Below are positions 36,112-44,921 of a stretch of DNA of 64,000 bases, one piece after another; the first letter of the stretch is position 1; each line of letters starts with the position of its first letter. The stretch lies in the NCBI GenBank assembly GCA_903834785.1, contig CAILKP010000049.1, positions 1 through 64,000 on the forward strand, given 5' to 3'. This DNA is from an uncultured bacterium (GTDB lineage: Bacteria; Planctomycetota; Phycisphaerae; Phycisphaerales; UBA1924). Both the position numbers and the translations under genes were made by a program. Below the pieces are notes generated by a model. That model was not told the DNA's origin. It ran no database searches and worked only from the letters and a program-made list of their open reading frames with translations.

Positions 36112-36546
36112 TTACGTGGTTGTGCCAAGGCCGCTGACCTTGCCGTGGGTGATCAGTTGCACGCGGTCCCATGCGTCCTTGCATGCGCCGCGGGCCTGGT
36201 CCCACGCCAGTCGCGAGGCCCCTTTGACGCGGTCCCAGCCGCGCTGCATCTCCAGTTCCATGCGCTCGAAGGGGGTCTCGTCGCCGATCGTGGTGTAGAA
36301 GCGCCAGCCGTACTCGTACGCGGGCTGGTAATCCTCGTAGGTCAATCCCGCTTGGGTGTAGGGGCGCGAGTCGTGGTTGGCACGCCAATAGGCACGCTCG
36401 ATTGAAGGAAACAGCAGGCCGAAGCCGCGGCCGATGATCAGCGCTGTCTCGTGATCGGACGGTGCGGGTAGGCAGGCGGCGGTTTCGCGGACGCGCTGGG
36501 GTCGGCTGGCGGATCGGGCTGCGATGTCAGGGCGGCTTCCGGGCAT
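36112..36546 (-). CDS. YW-N-SRPY domain protein, paralogue without glycine zipper
   Basis: 144 residues. It repeats the domain of the neighbouring protein: ERAYWRANHDSRPYTQAGLTYEDYQPAYEYGWRFY, then EMQRGWDRVKGASRLAWDQARGACKDAWDRVQLITHG. The glycine zipper is replaced by a short polar/Arg-rich N terminus. Tandem duplication is the simplest origin. The 250-base gap to the next gene has no clear promoter. Start could also be internal. Confidence 0.72.
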   Translation of the reverse strand: MPGSRPDIAARSASRPQRVRETAACLPAPSDHETALIIGRGFGLLFPSIERAYWRANHDSRPYTQAGLTYEDYQPAYEYGWRFYTTIGDETPFERMELEMQRGWDRVKGASRLAWDQARGACKDAWDRVQLITHGKVSGLGTTT

Positions 36547-36624
36547 GAGATGTCCTTTCGCATTCTGGTTAGGGGGACCTCGAAGTTGTTACTCGTTCAT
36601 GGCGGCAACATGGCCGCTGGAAGG

Positions 36625-38223
36625 TCAGGGCTGAGCCCAGACGGGCGCGTCGGAGCCTTGGAGCAGGACAACGCGGCCGTCGATGCAGTCAACGTGGCGG
36701 GCGATCCAGTACCGGCGCCCGTCAATCGTGGTCCGGTACGCCTCGAGCTTGACGGAGTCGCCGGTCTTGCAGATCGGCTTGTGGTTGTTGAGATAGGCGG
36801 ATGGGCCGAGGAGCACGACTTCGTCGCCGCGGCCGTTGGTGGTTTTGATCGTCAGTGCCTTGGCCGGGGTGGTGCCGTTGTCAAAGGTGACCTCCGTCAG
36901 AGCGGTAACTTGGCCTTCGATGGAGGTCAGCGACTCCTGGGCGATGGCCACGTTGATCGGGCCGCCGGCGGACCAGGCGTTGTCGCCGCGGAGCCCCGGC
37001 ATGAAGGCGACGGGGCGGCTGCGGAACTGGGGGGCCGGAACGTCAAAGGCCTTGTAGACGCGCTCGGTCAGGCCGGAGGTGCCGATGCCGCTGAGCTCTG
37101 ATGGTGCGGCCGGGCTTGCCATGACCATTTCCTTCGATGCGTCGATGCGGAGCTTGCCGTCGAGGGTCACGGCGGCGACGGTCCAGGGGATCAGGTGATT
37201 GGTGTCACCGATGCCCATGAAGTTGACATCAGGGTCGAGGACGATGAACACGAGCCCGCCCGAGCCGAGATCGACGATCATGTCGGCAACCTTGCCGGCC
37301 TTGCTGCCGCGGCAGTCAACCTTCAGGCCGTTGATGTCGCTGACCAGCAGGTAGCGTGAGTAGGGGGCGCTGTAGGTGCGGATGTCGGACTGAATAATCG
37401 GCAGCGACCACAGGGGGATGCCCTTGCCGTCGCGCAGCTGCAACCGGCGCTCGCCGTTTCGCAGCTCGGTGGCGGCGAGCAGTTTGTCGGGGTCGCGGGG
37501 GAGGGGAATCGCATCGACGCTGATCTTGTCGCCACGCATCGGCGCTGCCATGGAGGCGTTGACGAACCACGACGGCCCCATGGCCACCTTGCGTGTGGTG
37601 CGGTCGGGCAGTTCGATGGTGACAACGATCTGCTCACCGAAGGTGCTGGTGCGGACGCGCTCGACGCGGGTGATGGTGCCTTCGATGGCGCTGGCTTTGG
37701 CGTCTGCCAGGCCGCCGGCGTACGGATCGCTCGGAATCACCGTGTCCTGAGCCAGTCGGCGGTGGAGCGTGTCGATCGCGTCGTCCTTGGCCTCACTGCG
37801 TGACTCGCGGAGGGCTTTCCAGCGCTCAGCGGAATACTCGGGCATGCCCTTGAGCTGTTCGGGGGTTGAGCCGAGCACCATGCGTTCCTTGTTGCCGAAC
37901 TCAAAGCGCATCGAACCGAACGGGACGACGACTTCGCGGCCGCCCAGGCCCATGGTGGCACCGGACTTGACGACCACGTAGACGATCTCGCCGGTGCCTC
38001 GGTCGAGGATCAGATCGGCGACCGTGCCGATTTCCTCGGCGTTGCTATTGACGATGCTGCGGCTGCTGAGCCACTTGGCCGACCGGTAGTCGGTGCCGGG
38101 CACCGCCGTCGCGGTGGCCGGTGAGAGGACCCCGGGCTGCTGGGCCCGAGCGGAGGTAGTGGTGCCCGCGAGCATCGGAATCGCCATCGCACTGAGAATC
38201 GAGATCATGACATGTGCTGACAT
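36625..38223 (-). CDS. Exported PRC-barrel-domain protein
   Basis: About 532 residues from the ATG at 38223. A signal peptide (about 1-27, ending TTSARA) precedes a first PRC-barrel unit (YRSAKWLSSRSIVNSNAEEIGTVADLILDRGTGEIVYVVV...). A beta domain (SAIEGTITRVERV...) follows, then a second PRC-barrel (LLVSDINGLKVDCRGSKAGKVADMIVDLGSGGLVFIVLDP) and a final OB-like beta region. PRC barrels usually mediate protein-protein binding. The exported, duplicated form is uncommon. Upstream ATGs in the open frame lack a signal peptide. Confidence 0.8.
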   Translation of the reverse strand: MSAHVMISILSAMAIPMLAGTTTSARAQQPGVLSPATATAVPGTDYRSAKWLSSRSIVNSNAEEIGTVADLILDRGTGEIVYVVVKSGATMGLGGREVVVPFGSMRFEFGNKERMVLGSTPEQLKGMPEYSAERWKALRESRSEAKDDAIDTLHRRLAQDTVIPSDPYAGGLADAKASAIEGTITRVERVRTSTFGEQIVVTIELPDRTTRKVAMGPSWFVNASMAAPMRGDKISVDAIPLPRDPDKLLAATELRNGERRLQLRDGKGIPLWSLPIIQSDIRTYSAPYSRYLLVSDINGLKVDCRGSKAGKVADMIVDLGSGGLVFIVLDPDVNFMGIGDTNHLIPWTVAAVTLDGKLRIDASKEMVMASPAAPSELSGIGTSGLTERVYKAFDVPAPQFRSRPVAFMPGLRGDNAWSAGGPINVAIAQESLTSIEGQVTALTEVTFDNGTTPAKALTIKTTNGRGDEVVLLGPSAYLNNHKPICKTGDSVKLEAYRTTIDGRRYWIARHVDCIDGRVVLLQGSDAPVWAQP

Positions 38224-38473
38224 CTGAGGCCTGCTTTCTGTTTCCGACGTGAGTCGGAGTTTGACACCCGGATTGCGGTATCGCGATGCGGGTCGCTCGC
38301 CTTGGTGAGCCGGAGTCCACATGCAGAGCATGTTCAGCAGGGTCCTTGGCCCGGACCAGAGCGGAAACATCCGTGATCAACCGGCCCGTCAGCCCTCTGC
38401 CGCGATGCCGGCCGACGGCTGACTCGCGACGTCGTGGACGCGATGTCGTCGGATCGATCGGTTGTCAGATCAT

Positions 38474-39274
38474 TCAGGCCTTGACGAGGCCTTCGCGGAT
38501 CGCGTACCGCAGCAGGTCTGCACGGGCGGTGATGCCGAGCTTGTTCATGATCCGGTCCTGGTGGCCGTCAACAGTCTTGACGCTCCGGCAGAGTTCCTCG
38601 GCGATCTGGATCCGGGACAGGCCCTTGCCGATGAGCCGGAGGATTTCGTTCTCGCGTGCGGTGAGCTGCGAGAGCTTGGTCTTCGGCTCCGGACCATCCA
38701 GGCTCTCGGCACTGGTGGCTCCTGCGCCCCGGCGCGGCTGGCTGCCGAGCCGAGTCATGGTGGGCCTGCACTGCTCGCGGACCTTGGGGCTCAGCAGGAA
38801 CGAGCCGGGCTTGCTGCGGGCGACCTCGCGGATTCCGGCGACGATGTCCTCGAGTTCGTCGCTCTTGGCGAAGTAGCCGCGCACATCGGCGTTGTACGCC
38901 GCGGTGATCAGCGCATCGGAGATGTGAGCACTGAGCACGATGATGCGGACGGCAGGACACACCTGGCACAACCGGGAGGCGGTCACGAAGGCATCGGGGC
39001 CGGGCATCTCAACATCCAGCAGCACGACACGGGGCACGAGTCGGAGGGTCTCGGCGACGAGTCGGGACGCGTCGGGCAGGCGGCCGATGATCTCGATCCG
39101 GCCGTCGATGGCGAACTGGGCCTTGAGCCCTTCGATGAGCACGGCATGATCATCGACGCACAGGACGGTGATGGAGTGAGAAGCAGCCCCGTCGCCTGGC
39201 GAGGCACCTCCGCCGTCACCGATTGTGGGCGTGCCGCGAGTCATGATGCTGGTTCGGGTAGATGTGCTGCTCAT
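38474..39274 (-). CDS. NarL/FixJ-type response regulator
   Basis: 266 residues. Receiver domain from about 35: acidic pair VDDHAVL (41-42), phospho-acceptor in LLDVEMPG (about D87), switch residue in VLSAHIS and Lys in YFAKSDE. A LuxR-type HTH at about 200-262 (LTARENEILRLIGKGLSRIQIAEEL...VKTVDGHQDRIMNKLG). The ATG overlaps the stop of the upstream sensor kinase by 4 bases, so the two form one two-component system. The first ~30 residues are a disordered Gly/Ser/Thr-rich leader. Confidence 0.93.
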   Translation of the reverse strand: MSSTSTRTSIMTRGTPTIGDGGGASPGDGAASHSITVLCVDDHAVLIEGLKAQFAIDGRIEIIGRLPDASRLVAETLRLVPRVVLLDVEMPGPDAFVTASRLCQVCPAVRIIVLSAHISDALITAAYNADVRGYFAKSDELEDIVAGIREVARSKPGSFLLSPKVREQCRPTMTRLGSQPRRGAGATSAESLDGPEPKTKLSQLTARENEILRLIGKGLSRIQIAEELCRSVKTVDGHQDRIMNKLGITARADLLRYAIREGLVKA

Positions 39275-40881
39275 GGGCTGACCCCTGGAGTGGTGTGTTG
39301 GTTGATGGCCTGGCCGAGGACCTGTCGCATGACCTCGAAGTCGTCGGGTGGGTCTATGACCGCAGTTGCTATCGATGCCCAGCCTGCGCGGGCGGACTTC
39401 GATGGCATCCCCAGCAGTACGACGGTGCGTTTGGGGAACTCTATCCGCCAGCGCTTTGCGATGGTCAGGGCTCGCGGTGAGGGGGTGGTGATCCAGCAGT
39501 CCGTGTTCTCCGGTCCCGTTGCCTTGGCCGCTCGCACATCCACATCAGCACTGATCAGGATCTGGGTGATCAGCGCTGCAGCACGCCGATCGCGCACCGA
39601 GATCGCGGCGGTTCGGAGTGACTTCAGCGAGCGGGCGGGTACGACACTGGCAGGAGCAACCGGAAGCACCAGGACAACGGTTGTTCCCTTACCCGGCTGG
39701 CTGGTGATCTCCACCTCGCCTCCGGCTCGCTCGGCAACCTTCTGGGCCAGTGGCAGACCCAGCCCCGTGCCCATGCTGCGGGGCTTGGTCGTGAAGAACA
39801 GATCAAGGGCCCGCCGCTGAACGCCATGCGACATGCCCCGGCCGGTATCTGTCACGCCAAGCCGCACCTTGCTGCCGTCGCTGGTGACCTCAGCCCAGAG
39901 GTGAACCGTCGCGGTCTTGCTCCCCGGCGGGATGGCCTCGCCCGCGTTGACCACCAGATTCAGCACGGCCTGGGTCAGCCAGTGCGGCGCGACACCGATG
40001 GCCGGCAGCTTCGCGGACAGTGATGCGCGGAACTTGACGTGCTTGGGAACGGCCTTGCGCAGCAGGTCGCCGACCTGGCCCCACCAGTAGGACAGCTCGG
40101 TCGTGCCGGCCCCGTTGCTGCCCGTTCCCGGTCCGTCGGGGTCCATTGCCAGGAAGTGCAGCCCGTCAGAGAGATGCTGGAGGTACGCGATCGATCGACG
40201 AACGGCCTTGAGGTGGGTTTGGGCTGCATCGCCGATGCCGGCGTGCTCTATGGCATTGAGGTGGGCTCGGACGGGCAGCAGGACATTGTTCATGTCATGG
40301 CCGAGTCCGGCGGCGAGCGTGCCCAGCGCTGCCAGTCGGTCCGCCAGTTGCAGCCGCAGGTTCGCGGTGGCCAGCGCACGCGTCTGAGCCAGGATCAGCT
40401 GCTGCAGGCGGGATCGCTCCGCCGCGGTGTCCTGCCCGATGTCGATCTCATTGGTGACGTTGCGGATGATGCCGATGAAGAAGGGAGCGGCGTGGACGGG
40501 CAAGTCGGCCCGTGACATGGCCAGTTCGATCTTGATGCGTTTGCCGTCCTTGCGGACAGCGTCGAATCGCCGGGTGCGTTTGAGCGTGACGGCAAGGTCG
40601 GCGTGGCGGTAACGATCCAGGTACCGGTCCAATGCCGAGCGCCGCGGCTCGGGAATGAGCAGCTTGACGTTCTTGCCCAGGAGTTCTGTTGAGGTCCAGC
40701 CAAAGAGCGTTTCCACCGAGTCGCTTGCAGACTGGATGATCCCGCCCCCGTTCATGGTGATGATCGGGTCAAGGTCAAACGGACGCTTTGGGCTTGAACG
40801 TCCGGTTTTTTTTGCCGTCGGAGAAGCCGCACCGCGGCTCACCGGCTTCGCTCGTCTCGCCGTTGCGGACCGGATAGGCAT
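39271..40881 (-). CDS. PAS-domain sensor histidine kinase with a C-terminal pseudo-receiver
   Basis: 536 residues from the ATG at 40881. PAS domain about 36-145 (LDPIITMNGGGIIQSASDSVETLFGWTSTELLGKNV), DHp with LAAGLGHDMNNVLLPV (His about 195), and a complete ATPase: N box LNLVVNAGEA, G1 DTGRGM, G2 GTGLGLPLAQ. After about residue 410 comes a receiver-like fold (TAAISVRDRRAAALITQILISADVDVRAA...) with no acidic pair or phospho-Asp. No membrane segment, so the stimulus is probably cytosolic. Coupled to the response regulator by a 4-base overlap. The N-terminal coding part contains an A8 run (AKKT). Confidence 0.92.
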   Translation of the reverse strand: MPIRSATARRAKPVSRGAASPTAKKTGRSSPKRPFDLDPIITMNGGGIIQSASDSVETLFGWTSTELLGKNVKLLIPEPRRSALDRYLDRYRHADLAVTLKRTRRFDAVRKDGKRIKIELAMSRADLPVHAAPFFIGIIRNVTNEIDIGQDTAAERSRLQQLILAQTRALATANLRLQLADRLAALGTLAAGLGHDMNNVLLPVRAHLNAIEHAGIGDAAQTHLKAVRRSIAYLQHLSDGLHFLAMDPDGPGTGSNGAGTTELSYWWGQVGDLLRKAVPKHVKFRASLSAKLPAIGVAPHWLTQAVLNLVVNAGEAIPPGSKTATVHLWAEVTSDGSKVRLGVTDTGRGMSHGVQRRALDLFFTTKPRSMGTGLGLPLAQKVAERAGGEVEITSQPGKGTTVVLVLPVAPASVVPARSLKSLRTAAISVRDRRAAALITQILISADVDVRAAKATGPENTDCWITTPSPRALTIAKRWRIEFPKRTVVLLGMPSKSARAGWASIATAVIDPPDDFEVMRQVLGQAINQHTTPGVSP

Positions 40882-41119
40882 AACCAAGTTTACGGCCGAC
40901 GGGTGTTTGTTCAGGAGGCAATCTGCTGAGCGCGGGGCAATTAGGGGAAGTCTTCGCAGGTTCTGCAGCTGGCGACCGCCGCAGTTGGGGGAGGCCTGAA
41001 TGGGGATCGTTCCCCCGCTGCAGCGGACGGGCGGGGTTGCCACCATCTAGCAGTCGGATCTCATCGTGGTGCACGTGCATCGCCGGAGCGTTCGGCATCC
41101 TCTGTTTTAAGGAGTTCCC

Positions 41120-41275
41120 ATGCTCGGGACACTGCTGCTGATCATGCTGGTACTGATTCTGGTCGGTTCGCTGCCCGTCTATCCGTACAGCCGCAAGTGG
41201 GGCTACGCCCCGGGCGGGGTGCTGGGCTTGCTGCTGGTCATCATGCTGGTCATGGTCCTGATGGGCCGTATCTGA
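41120..41275 (+). CDS. DUF3309 small membrane protein
   Basis: 51 residues, missed by length cut-offs. AAGGAG lies 5 bases before the ATG. Two hydrophobic helices flank a loop LPVYPYSRKWGYAPGGV, which matches the DUF3309 signature (hydrophobic - P-x-x-P-x-S-R-x-W-G-Y-x-P-x-G - hydrophobic). The family is a small stress-associated membrane protein of unknown role. It is divergent from the histidine kinase and 96 bases before another small membrane gene. Confidence 0.85.
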   Translation: MLGTLLLIMLVLILVGSLPVYPYSRKWGYAPGGVLGLLLVIMLVMVLMGRI

Positions 41276-41371
41276 TAGTCCCTGATTCAGAAGCCGCGCG
41301 GCACCGATGTGCCCGCGGCATCGCAGCGACCCTCGCTGCTTCGTACACCGTTTGCAAGAAGGATGTCACAC

Positions 41372-41590
41372 ATGGTTCCCCAACGCATCGTCGGTCTGGT
41401 GATTATCGCAGTCGGCATCGTGCTGCTGGTGATGGGACTGCGTGAGATGGACTCGCTGGTCTCGCAGTTCTCCAAGTTCTTTACCGGCTCACCCACCGAC
41501 CGCGCCGTCTGGCTGACCATCGGCGGGAGCGTGCTCATCCTCGCCGGTGCCTCTGCCGCGGTGATGACCCCGAGCAGCCCGAAGGCATGA
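41372..41590 (+). CDS. DUF3185 small membrane protein
   Basis: About 72 residues from the ATG at 41372, with AAGAAGG 9 bases upstream; an ATG at 41363 is also possible. Two helices (VGLVIIAVGIVLLVMGL and WLTIGGSVLILAGASAAV) enclose the conserved segment DSLVSQFSKFFTGSPTDRAVW of the DUF3185 family. Function unknown; often next to other small membrane proteins, as here with DUF3309. Confidence 0.82.
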   Translation: MVPQRIVGLVIIAVGIVLLVMGLREMDSLVSQFSKFFTGSPTDRAVWLTIGGSVLILAGASAAVMTPSSPKA

Positions 41591-41629
41591 TGCCAGTCCC
41601 GTCGCCCGGTTGCCCTGCCGACTGATCGC

Positions 41630-42169
41630 TTAGCTGCCAGCTGCGGGGGCGAGCGTGACAAACGTGCCGCGCTCGCGATCCTTGCGAACGCCGGGGAACG
41701 CCAGCGAGCGGCCATGGGCCGTCACATAGACGCCGGGGGCGAGCTGGCCGGTAGAGAAGATCGCCTCGGTGAGGTTCTGCAGCGCATCGGAGCGGACCAT
41801 CTCAAAGGGCCGCATCGCGCCGGTGAGCACGACCGGCACACGCGGCGTCTTGAGCTGGGCGGCCAGCAGGTCGCCTGTGGTGCACAGCGTGTCCGTGCCG
41901 TGCAGGATCACGATACCCGTCGCGGCGGTCGGTCCGCCGTGGTCGCCGATGGCGGCCCGGGTCACATCAACAATCCGACGACGGTCATCGTCGGTCATCT
42001 CCAGTGAGTCCTTGCTCAGCAGCTCGATAGTCGAGATTACCGTGTCCTCCAGCCGCAGGCGGCGGAGCATGCGACGGACGATGGAACGCCGATTCTCAAG
42101 CCTGCCCGACTGCTCGTCGTAGGTCTTCTCAATCGTGCCGCCGGTGGTGATGAGCGTGATATGCCGCAT
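41630..42169 (-). CDS. Short asparaginase-like protein (N-terminal domain only)
   Basis: 179 residues. The N-terminal L-asparaginase domain is well conserved: ITTGGTIEKTYDE with the nucleophilic Thr (about T12), the Thr-Asp pair in ILHGTDTLC (about 92-93) and VLTGAMRPFEMVRSDALQNL. The C-terminal asparaginase domain is absent; the protein is half the usual length. Short stand-alone forms of this kind exist in many bacteria and their amidase activity is unclear. Convergent with DUF3185 gene. Confidence 0.85.
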   Translation of the reverse strand: MRHITLITTGGTIEKTYDEQSGRLENRRSIVRRMLRRLRLEDTVISTIELLSKDSLEMTDDDRRRIVDVTRAAIGDHGGPTAATGIVILHGTDTLCTTGDLLAAQLKTPRVPVVLTGAMRPFEMVRSDALQNLTEAIFSTGQLAPGVYVTAHGRSLAFPGVRKDRERGTFVTLAPAAGS

Positions 42170-42241
42170 GCCGCAGGGTAGTGCGGCACGCGTCGGCTGT
42201 GTATCGCATGACCCCGGTCAGGGGTCGCGATCGCAAAGTGC

Positions 42242-42967
42242 TCACCACCGCATGTGGACGCCCATGTGGTAGAAGCCGCCGGTCGGCCCACTTGCATCCA
42301 GCGTGGCGAGCATCACGCTCGTTTTGGCTCCGTCGACGATCTCCATGGGGGCCTGCGCGCCGCCCATGTCCGTCTTGACCCATCCCGGATGCGCCGCGTT
42401 GACCTTGATGCTGGTCCCCTTGAGCTCCCAGGCCAGGTGGTTGGTGAACATGTTCACCGCCGCCTTGCTGGCGTCGTAGCCCAGGAACTTGGCCTGGTAG
42501 ATCGGGCTGTTGGGGTCTGCGTGCTCGGCGATGGAACCCAGGATGCTCGTGAGGTTCACGATGCGGCCCGCGCTGCTCTTGCGGATCAGCGGCAGCAGAG
42601 CCTGCGTCACCTCAACAAGGCCGAAGAAGTTGATATCGAACGTGGTCCGGATCGCCGCGAGCTTGGCCGTGCTGGCGGGGCCCTCGTTGGCATAGTCCAG
42701 CCAGCCGGCGTTGTTGATCAGCACGTCCAGCCGGCCGAACTGCTTGTCGATCGCCGCCGCGGCGGCCGCGATGGACTTGGCGTCGGTGACTTCCAGCTGA
42801 ACCCAGTGCGCGTCGATCTTCTCATCACGAAGTGCGGCAACGGCCGCATTGCCGCGGCTGGCATCGCGAGCGCCGATGAGCACGGTGTGGCCGAGGCGGC
42901 CGAGTTGGCGTGCGGTTTCAAAGCCGATGCCCTTGTTGCCGCCGGTGATGAGGGTGATGGTGGACAT
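42242..42967 (-). CDS. Short-chain dehydrogenase/reductase
   Basis: 241 residues, classical SDR. Nucleotide-binding TGGNKGIGFETA, NNAGW, catalytic Ser in NLTSILGS and YDASKAA (Tyr and Lys), then PGWVKTDMGG. The C terminus (ASGPTGGFYHMGV) resembles the carbonyl-reductase-type branch. Substrate unknown. The next gene upstream on the same strand is a second SDR, 108 bases away. Confidence 0.9.
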   Translation of the reverse strand: MSTITLITGGNKGIGFETARQLGRLGHTVLIGARDASRGNAAVAALRDEKIDAHWVQLEVTDAKSIAAAAAAIDKQFGRLDVLINNAGWLDYANEGPASTAKLAAIRTTFDINFFGLVEVTQALLPLIRKSSAGRIVNLTSILGSIAEHADPNSPIYQAKFLGYDASKAAVNMFTNHLAWELKGTSIKVNAAHPGWVKTDMGGAQAPMEIVDGAKTSVMLATLDASGPTGGFYHMGVHMRW

Positions 42968-43075
42968 GCCGTGTTCCTTTTGGTGATCTGCTGTGGGAGT
43001 TGGACGGAGCGTAAGTCACGCCGCCGACCCATGCCGGTCGGCGTGATGCATGAGAAGGCCTGGGAAACAACCGAT

Positions 43076-43861
43076 TCACTGGGCGGTGAATCCGCCGTCA
43101 ACCTTCAGGTCGTGGCCGGTGACAAAGCTCGAGGCGCTGCTGAACAGGAACATCACGGCCTTGGCGATCTCCTCGGGCTTGCCGACGCGGCCGATGGGGT
43201 GCATGCTGGTCATCCAATCCAGCGCGGCCTGCTGGCGTCCGCCGGTGAAGCGGTCGAGCATCTCGCTGTCGATGCCACCGGGCGAGACCGCGTTGATGCG
43301 GACACCGGACTTTGAGACCTCCAGTGCGGCGGCCTTGGTCAGACCGAGCACGGCGTGCTTGCTGGCCGCGTAGATGCCGACGCCGCCCATCGCGATGGAC
43401 CCGGCGATCGAGGCGTTGTTGACGATGCTGCCGCCGCCAGCGTTGCCCGCCATGGCCCGCAGCTGGTGCTTCATGCTCAGCAGCACGCCCAGGACGTTGA
43501 CGTCCATGACCTTGTGGTACTGCTCACTGGTGGCCTCGGTCGTCGGCACGTTGGCCAGTTCAACACCGGCGTTGTTGAACGCAAAGCTGAGGGTGCCGGT
43601 CAAGGCCTTGGCCTGGGCAACCGCATCGGCCACGTGCTTTTCATCGGTGATCTCGCCTTGAACGAACAGACTCTCGACACCTCGCCGGGCGATCTCCGCG
43701 GCGACGGCCTGGCCTTCCTTCTCGCGGCGGCCGGTGATGACGACGTGAGCACCGGCATCCGCCAGGGCAAGGGCGGCGTGGCGGCCGATGCCGCTGGTGC
43801 CGCCGGTGACCAGGGCGACTTTTCCGGCAAGGTCGGGGAAGATCGGGGCGGTCGTGGCCAT
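43076..43861 (-). CDS. Short-chain dehydrogenase/reductase (glucose-1-dehydrogenase-like branch)
   Basis: 261 residues, classical SDR: TGGTSGIGRHAAL, ITGRREKEGQAV, NNAGVELA, catalytic triad with NNASIAGS, YAASKHAVLGLT, then NAVSPGGIDSEML and the C-terminal VTGHDLKVDGGFTAQ. The opening arginine pair (GRRE) favours NADPH over NADH (inference). An ArsR-family gene lies 163 bases upstream on the same strand. Confidence 0.9.
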   Translation of the reverse strand: MATTAPIFPDLAGKVALVTGGTSGIGRHAALALADAGAHVVITGRREKEGQAVAAEIARRGVESLFVQGEITDEKHVADAVAQAKALTGTLSFAFNNAGVELANVPTTEATSEQYHKVMDVNVLGVLLSMKHQLRAMAGNAGGGSIVNNASIAGSIAMGGVGIYAASKHAVLGLTKAAALEVSKSGVRINAVSPGGIDSEMLDRFTGGRQQAALDWMTSMHPIGRVGKPEEIAKAVMFLFSSASSFVTGHDLKVDGGFTAQ

Positions 43862-43980
43862 GGGCGTTTCCTTTCAGGGTTGGGGGACGGACAGTTTGAT
43901 ACCCGTCTATGTTGTTTCGTTACATCCCGGGGCCGAAGTTCGCCCATGAACAGGGAGTATTGATGTGAATCAAAATGACA

Positions 43981-44004
43981 AGCGGCCGGTTTGAGCCGGC
44001 CGCT
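43981..44004 (-). terminator. Terminator of the ArsR gene
   Basis: Perfect 9-bp stem AGCGGCCGG / CCGGCCGCT with a 6-base loop; read on the minus strand it is followed by TGTCATTTTG. It lies 21 bases after the ArsR stop, separating that gene from the SDR genes. Confidence 0.7.
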
Positions 44005-44024
44005 GAGGTACAAAAACAAGCAAA

Positions 44025-44330
44025 TTATTCGGACGTCTTCCCGGATCCAACGCTCAATCCGCTAAGCCGAGCAGCCAGTTCTGCCTGGTACGCATCAAGT
44101 GTTTCACGACGAAGCGAGAAGTGGGCACACTTGCCCTCCCGGCGGACTTCGACCAACTCAGCCCCCGCCAGCTCTTTGAGATGGTGGGAGATCGTGGCCT
44201 GGGTGATCGGGAACTCCTCCACGATCTTGATGCACGGGCACTCGGAATCCTTTGCAATTCGCTGGAGAATAGCGAATCGCTGGGGGTCAGCGAGTACTTT
44301 GGCGATTTTGGTGAAAAGAGCGGAGTCCAT
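44025..44330 (-). CDS. ArsR-family transcriptional regulator
   Basis: 101 residues, a compact winged helix: LFTKIAKVLADPQRFAILQRI, the recognition helix ITQATISHHLKELAGAELV and wing VRREGKCAHFSLR. Only three cysteines (CPC near residue 32 and one in the wing), so it is not an obvious metal sensor. A typical regulator for neighbouring oxidoreductases: two SDR genes follow downstream on the same strand, but a terminator lies between. Start at 44330 (MDSALF). Confidence 0.85.
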   Translation of the reverse strand: MDSALFTKIAKVLADPQRFAILQRIAKDSECPCIKIVEEFPITQATISHHLKELAGAELVEVRREGKCAHFSLRRETLDAYQAELAARLSGLSVGSGKTSE

Positions 44331-44449
44331 CGACAGGATCCATTTCGGCGGGTCTTGGCCGACGCACCTGCGTCAAGAAATCGGTACGAAATTGAAGACT
44401 GACTGTGAATCCTTAGGCGCGCACATGGCTCCGCGTTCGCTGTCGAGGC

Positions 44450-44884
44450 TCAGAATCCTTGATTCTGAACAGATTCCCGTGGTCCCGGGGTAACTCTCGG
44501 CGTTGCTGAGGGAGCCGCGCGAGGCACCCCGCCCCCGATCGGGTCAAGCTGCGGCGCCTTCTGCGGTTGCAGGCCGGAGTTTTCGCCGGCCTTGGTCCGA
44601 GAGACCGGGGGGACGACCGCCTTGGGCTCGGCGGGATTGGCGATGACCGTCCGCGGCTGGGGGTACAGCAGGCGCAGGCGACCTGAGATCAGTAGCGCGA
44701 CAAAGCTCAGGGCCAACACGCCGAGCGTGACCGGTCCAAACGGGCCGATGCGGAGGCGCGAGAGCCAGGTTCGGCGGGCGAGAATCGCCGCCTTGCGAGG
44801 CCCGGGAGGAGGCGGGGTTTCAAAGAGCCCGGAACCGGGCTCACTGGGCTGATCGCGGCCGGCAGACTGGTCGGTTCTGGACAT
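44450..44884 (-). CDS. Unknown single-pass membrane protein next to pseudopilin genes
   Basis: About 144 residues from the ATG at 44884. A basic, Pro-rich cytosolic N terminus (about 1-48) is followed by one membrane segment (about 51-66, VTLGVLALSFVALLI) and a Pro-rich periplasmic tail. No family recognised. It follows a pseudopilin gene by 37 bases on the same strand; a bitopic assembly-platform-like role is only a guess. The frame upstream (to 45112) overlaps that gene and is not coding. Confidence 0.6.
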   Translation of the reverse strand: MSRTDQSAGRDQPSEPGSGLFETPPPPGPRKAAILARRTWLSRLRIGPFGPVTLGVLALSFVALLISGRLRLLYPQPRTVIANPAEPKAVVPPVSRTKAGENSGLQPQKAPQLDPIGGGVPRAAPSATPRVTPGPRESVQNQGF

Positions 44885-44921
44885 GCGGTACGGTCCTGAA
44901 GGAAGGTTCCGGGCCGGCGGT

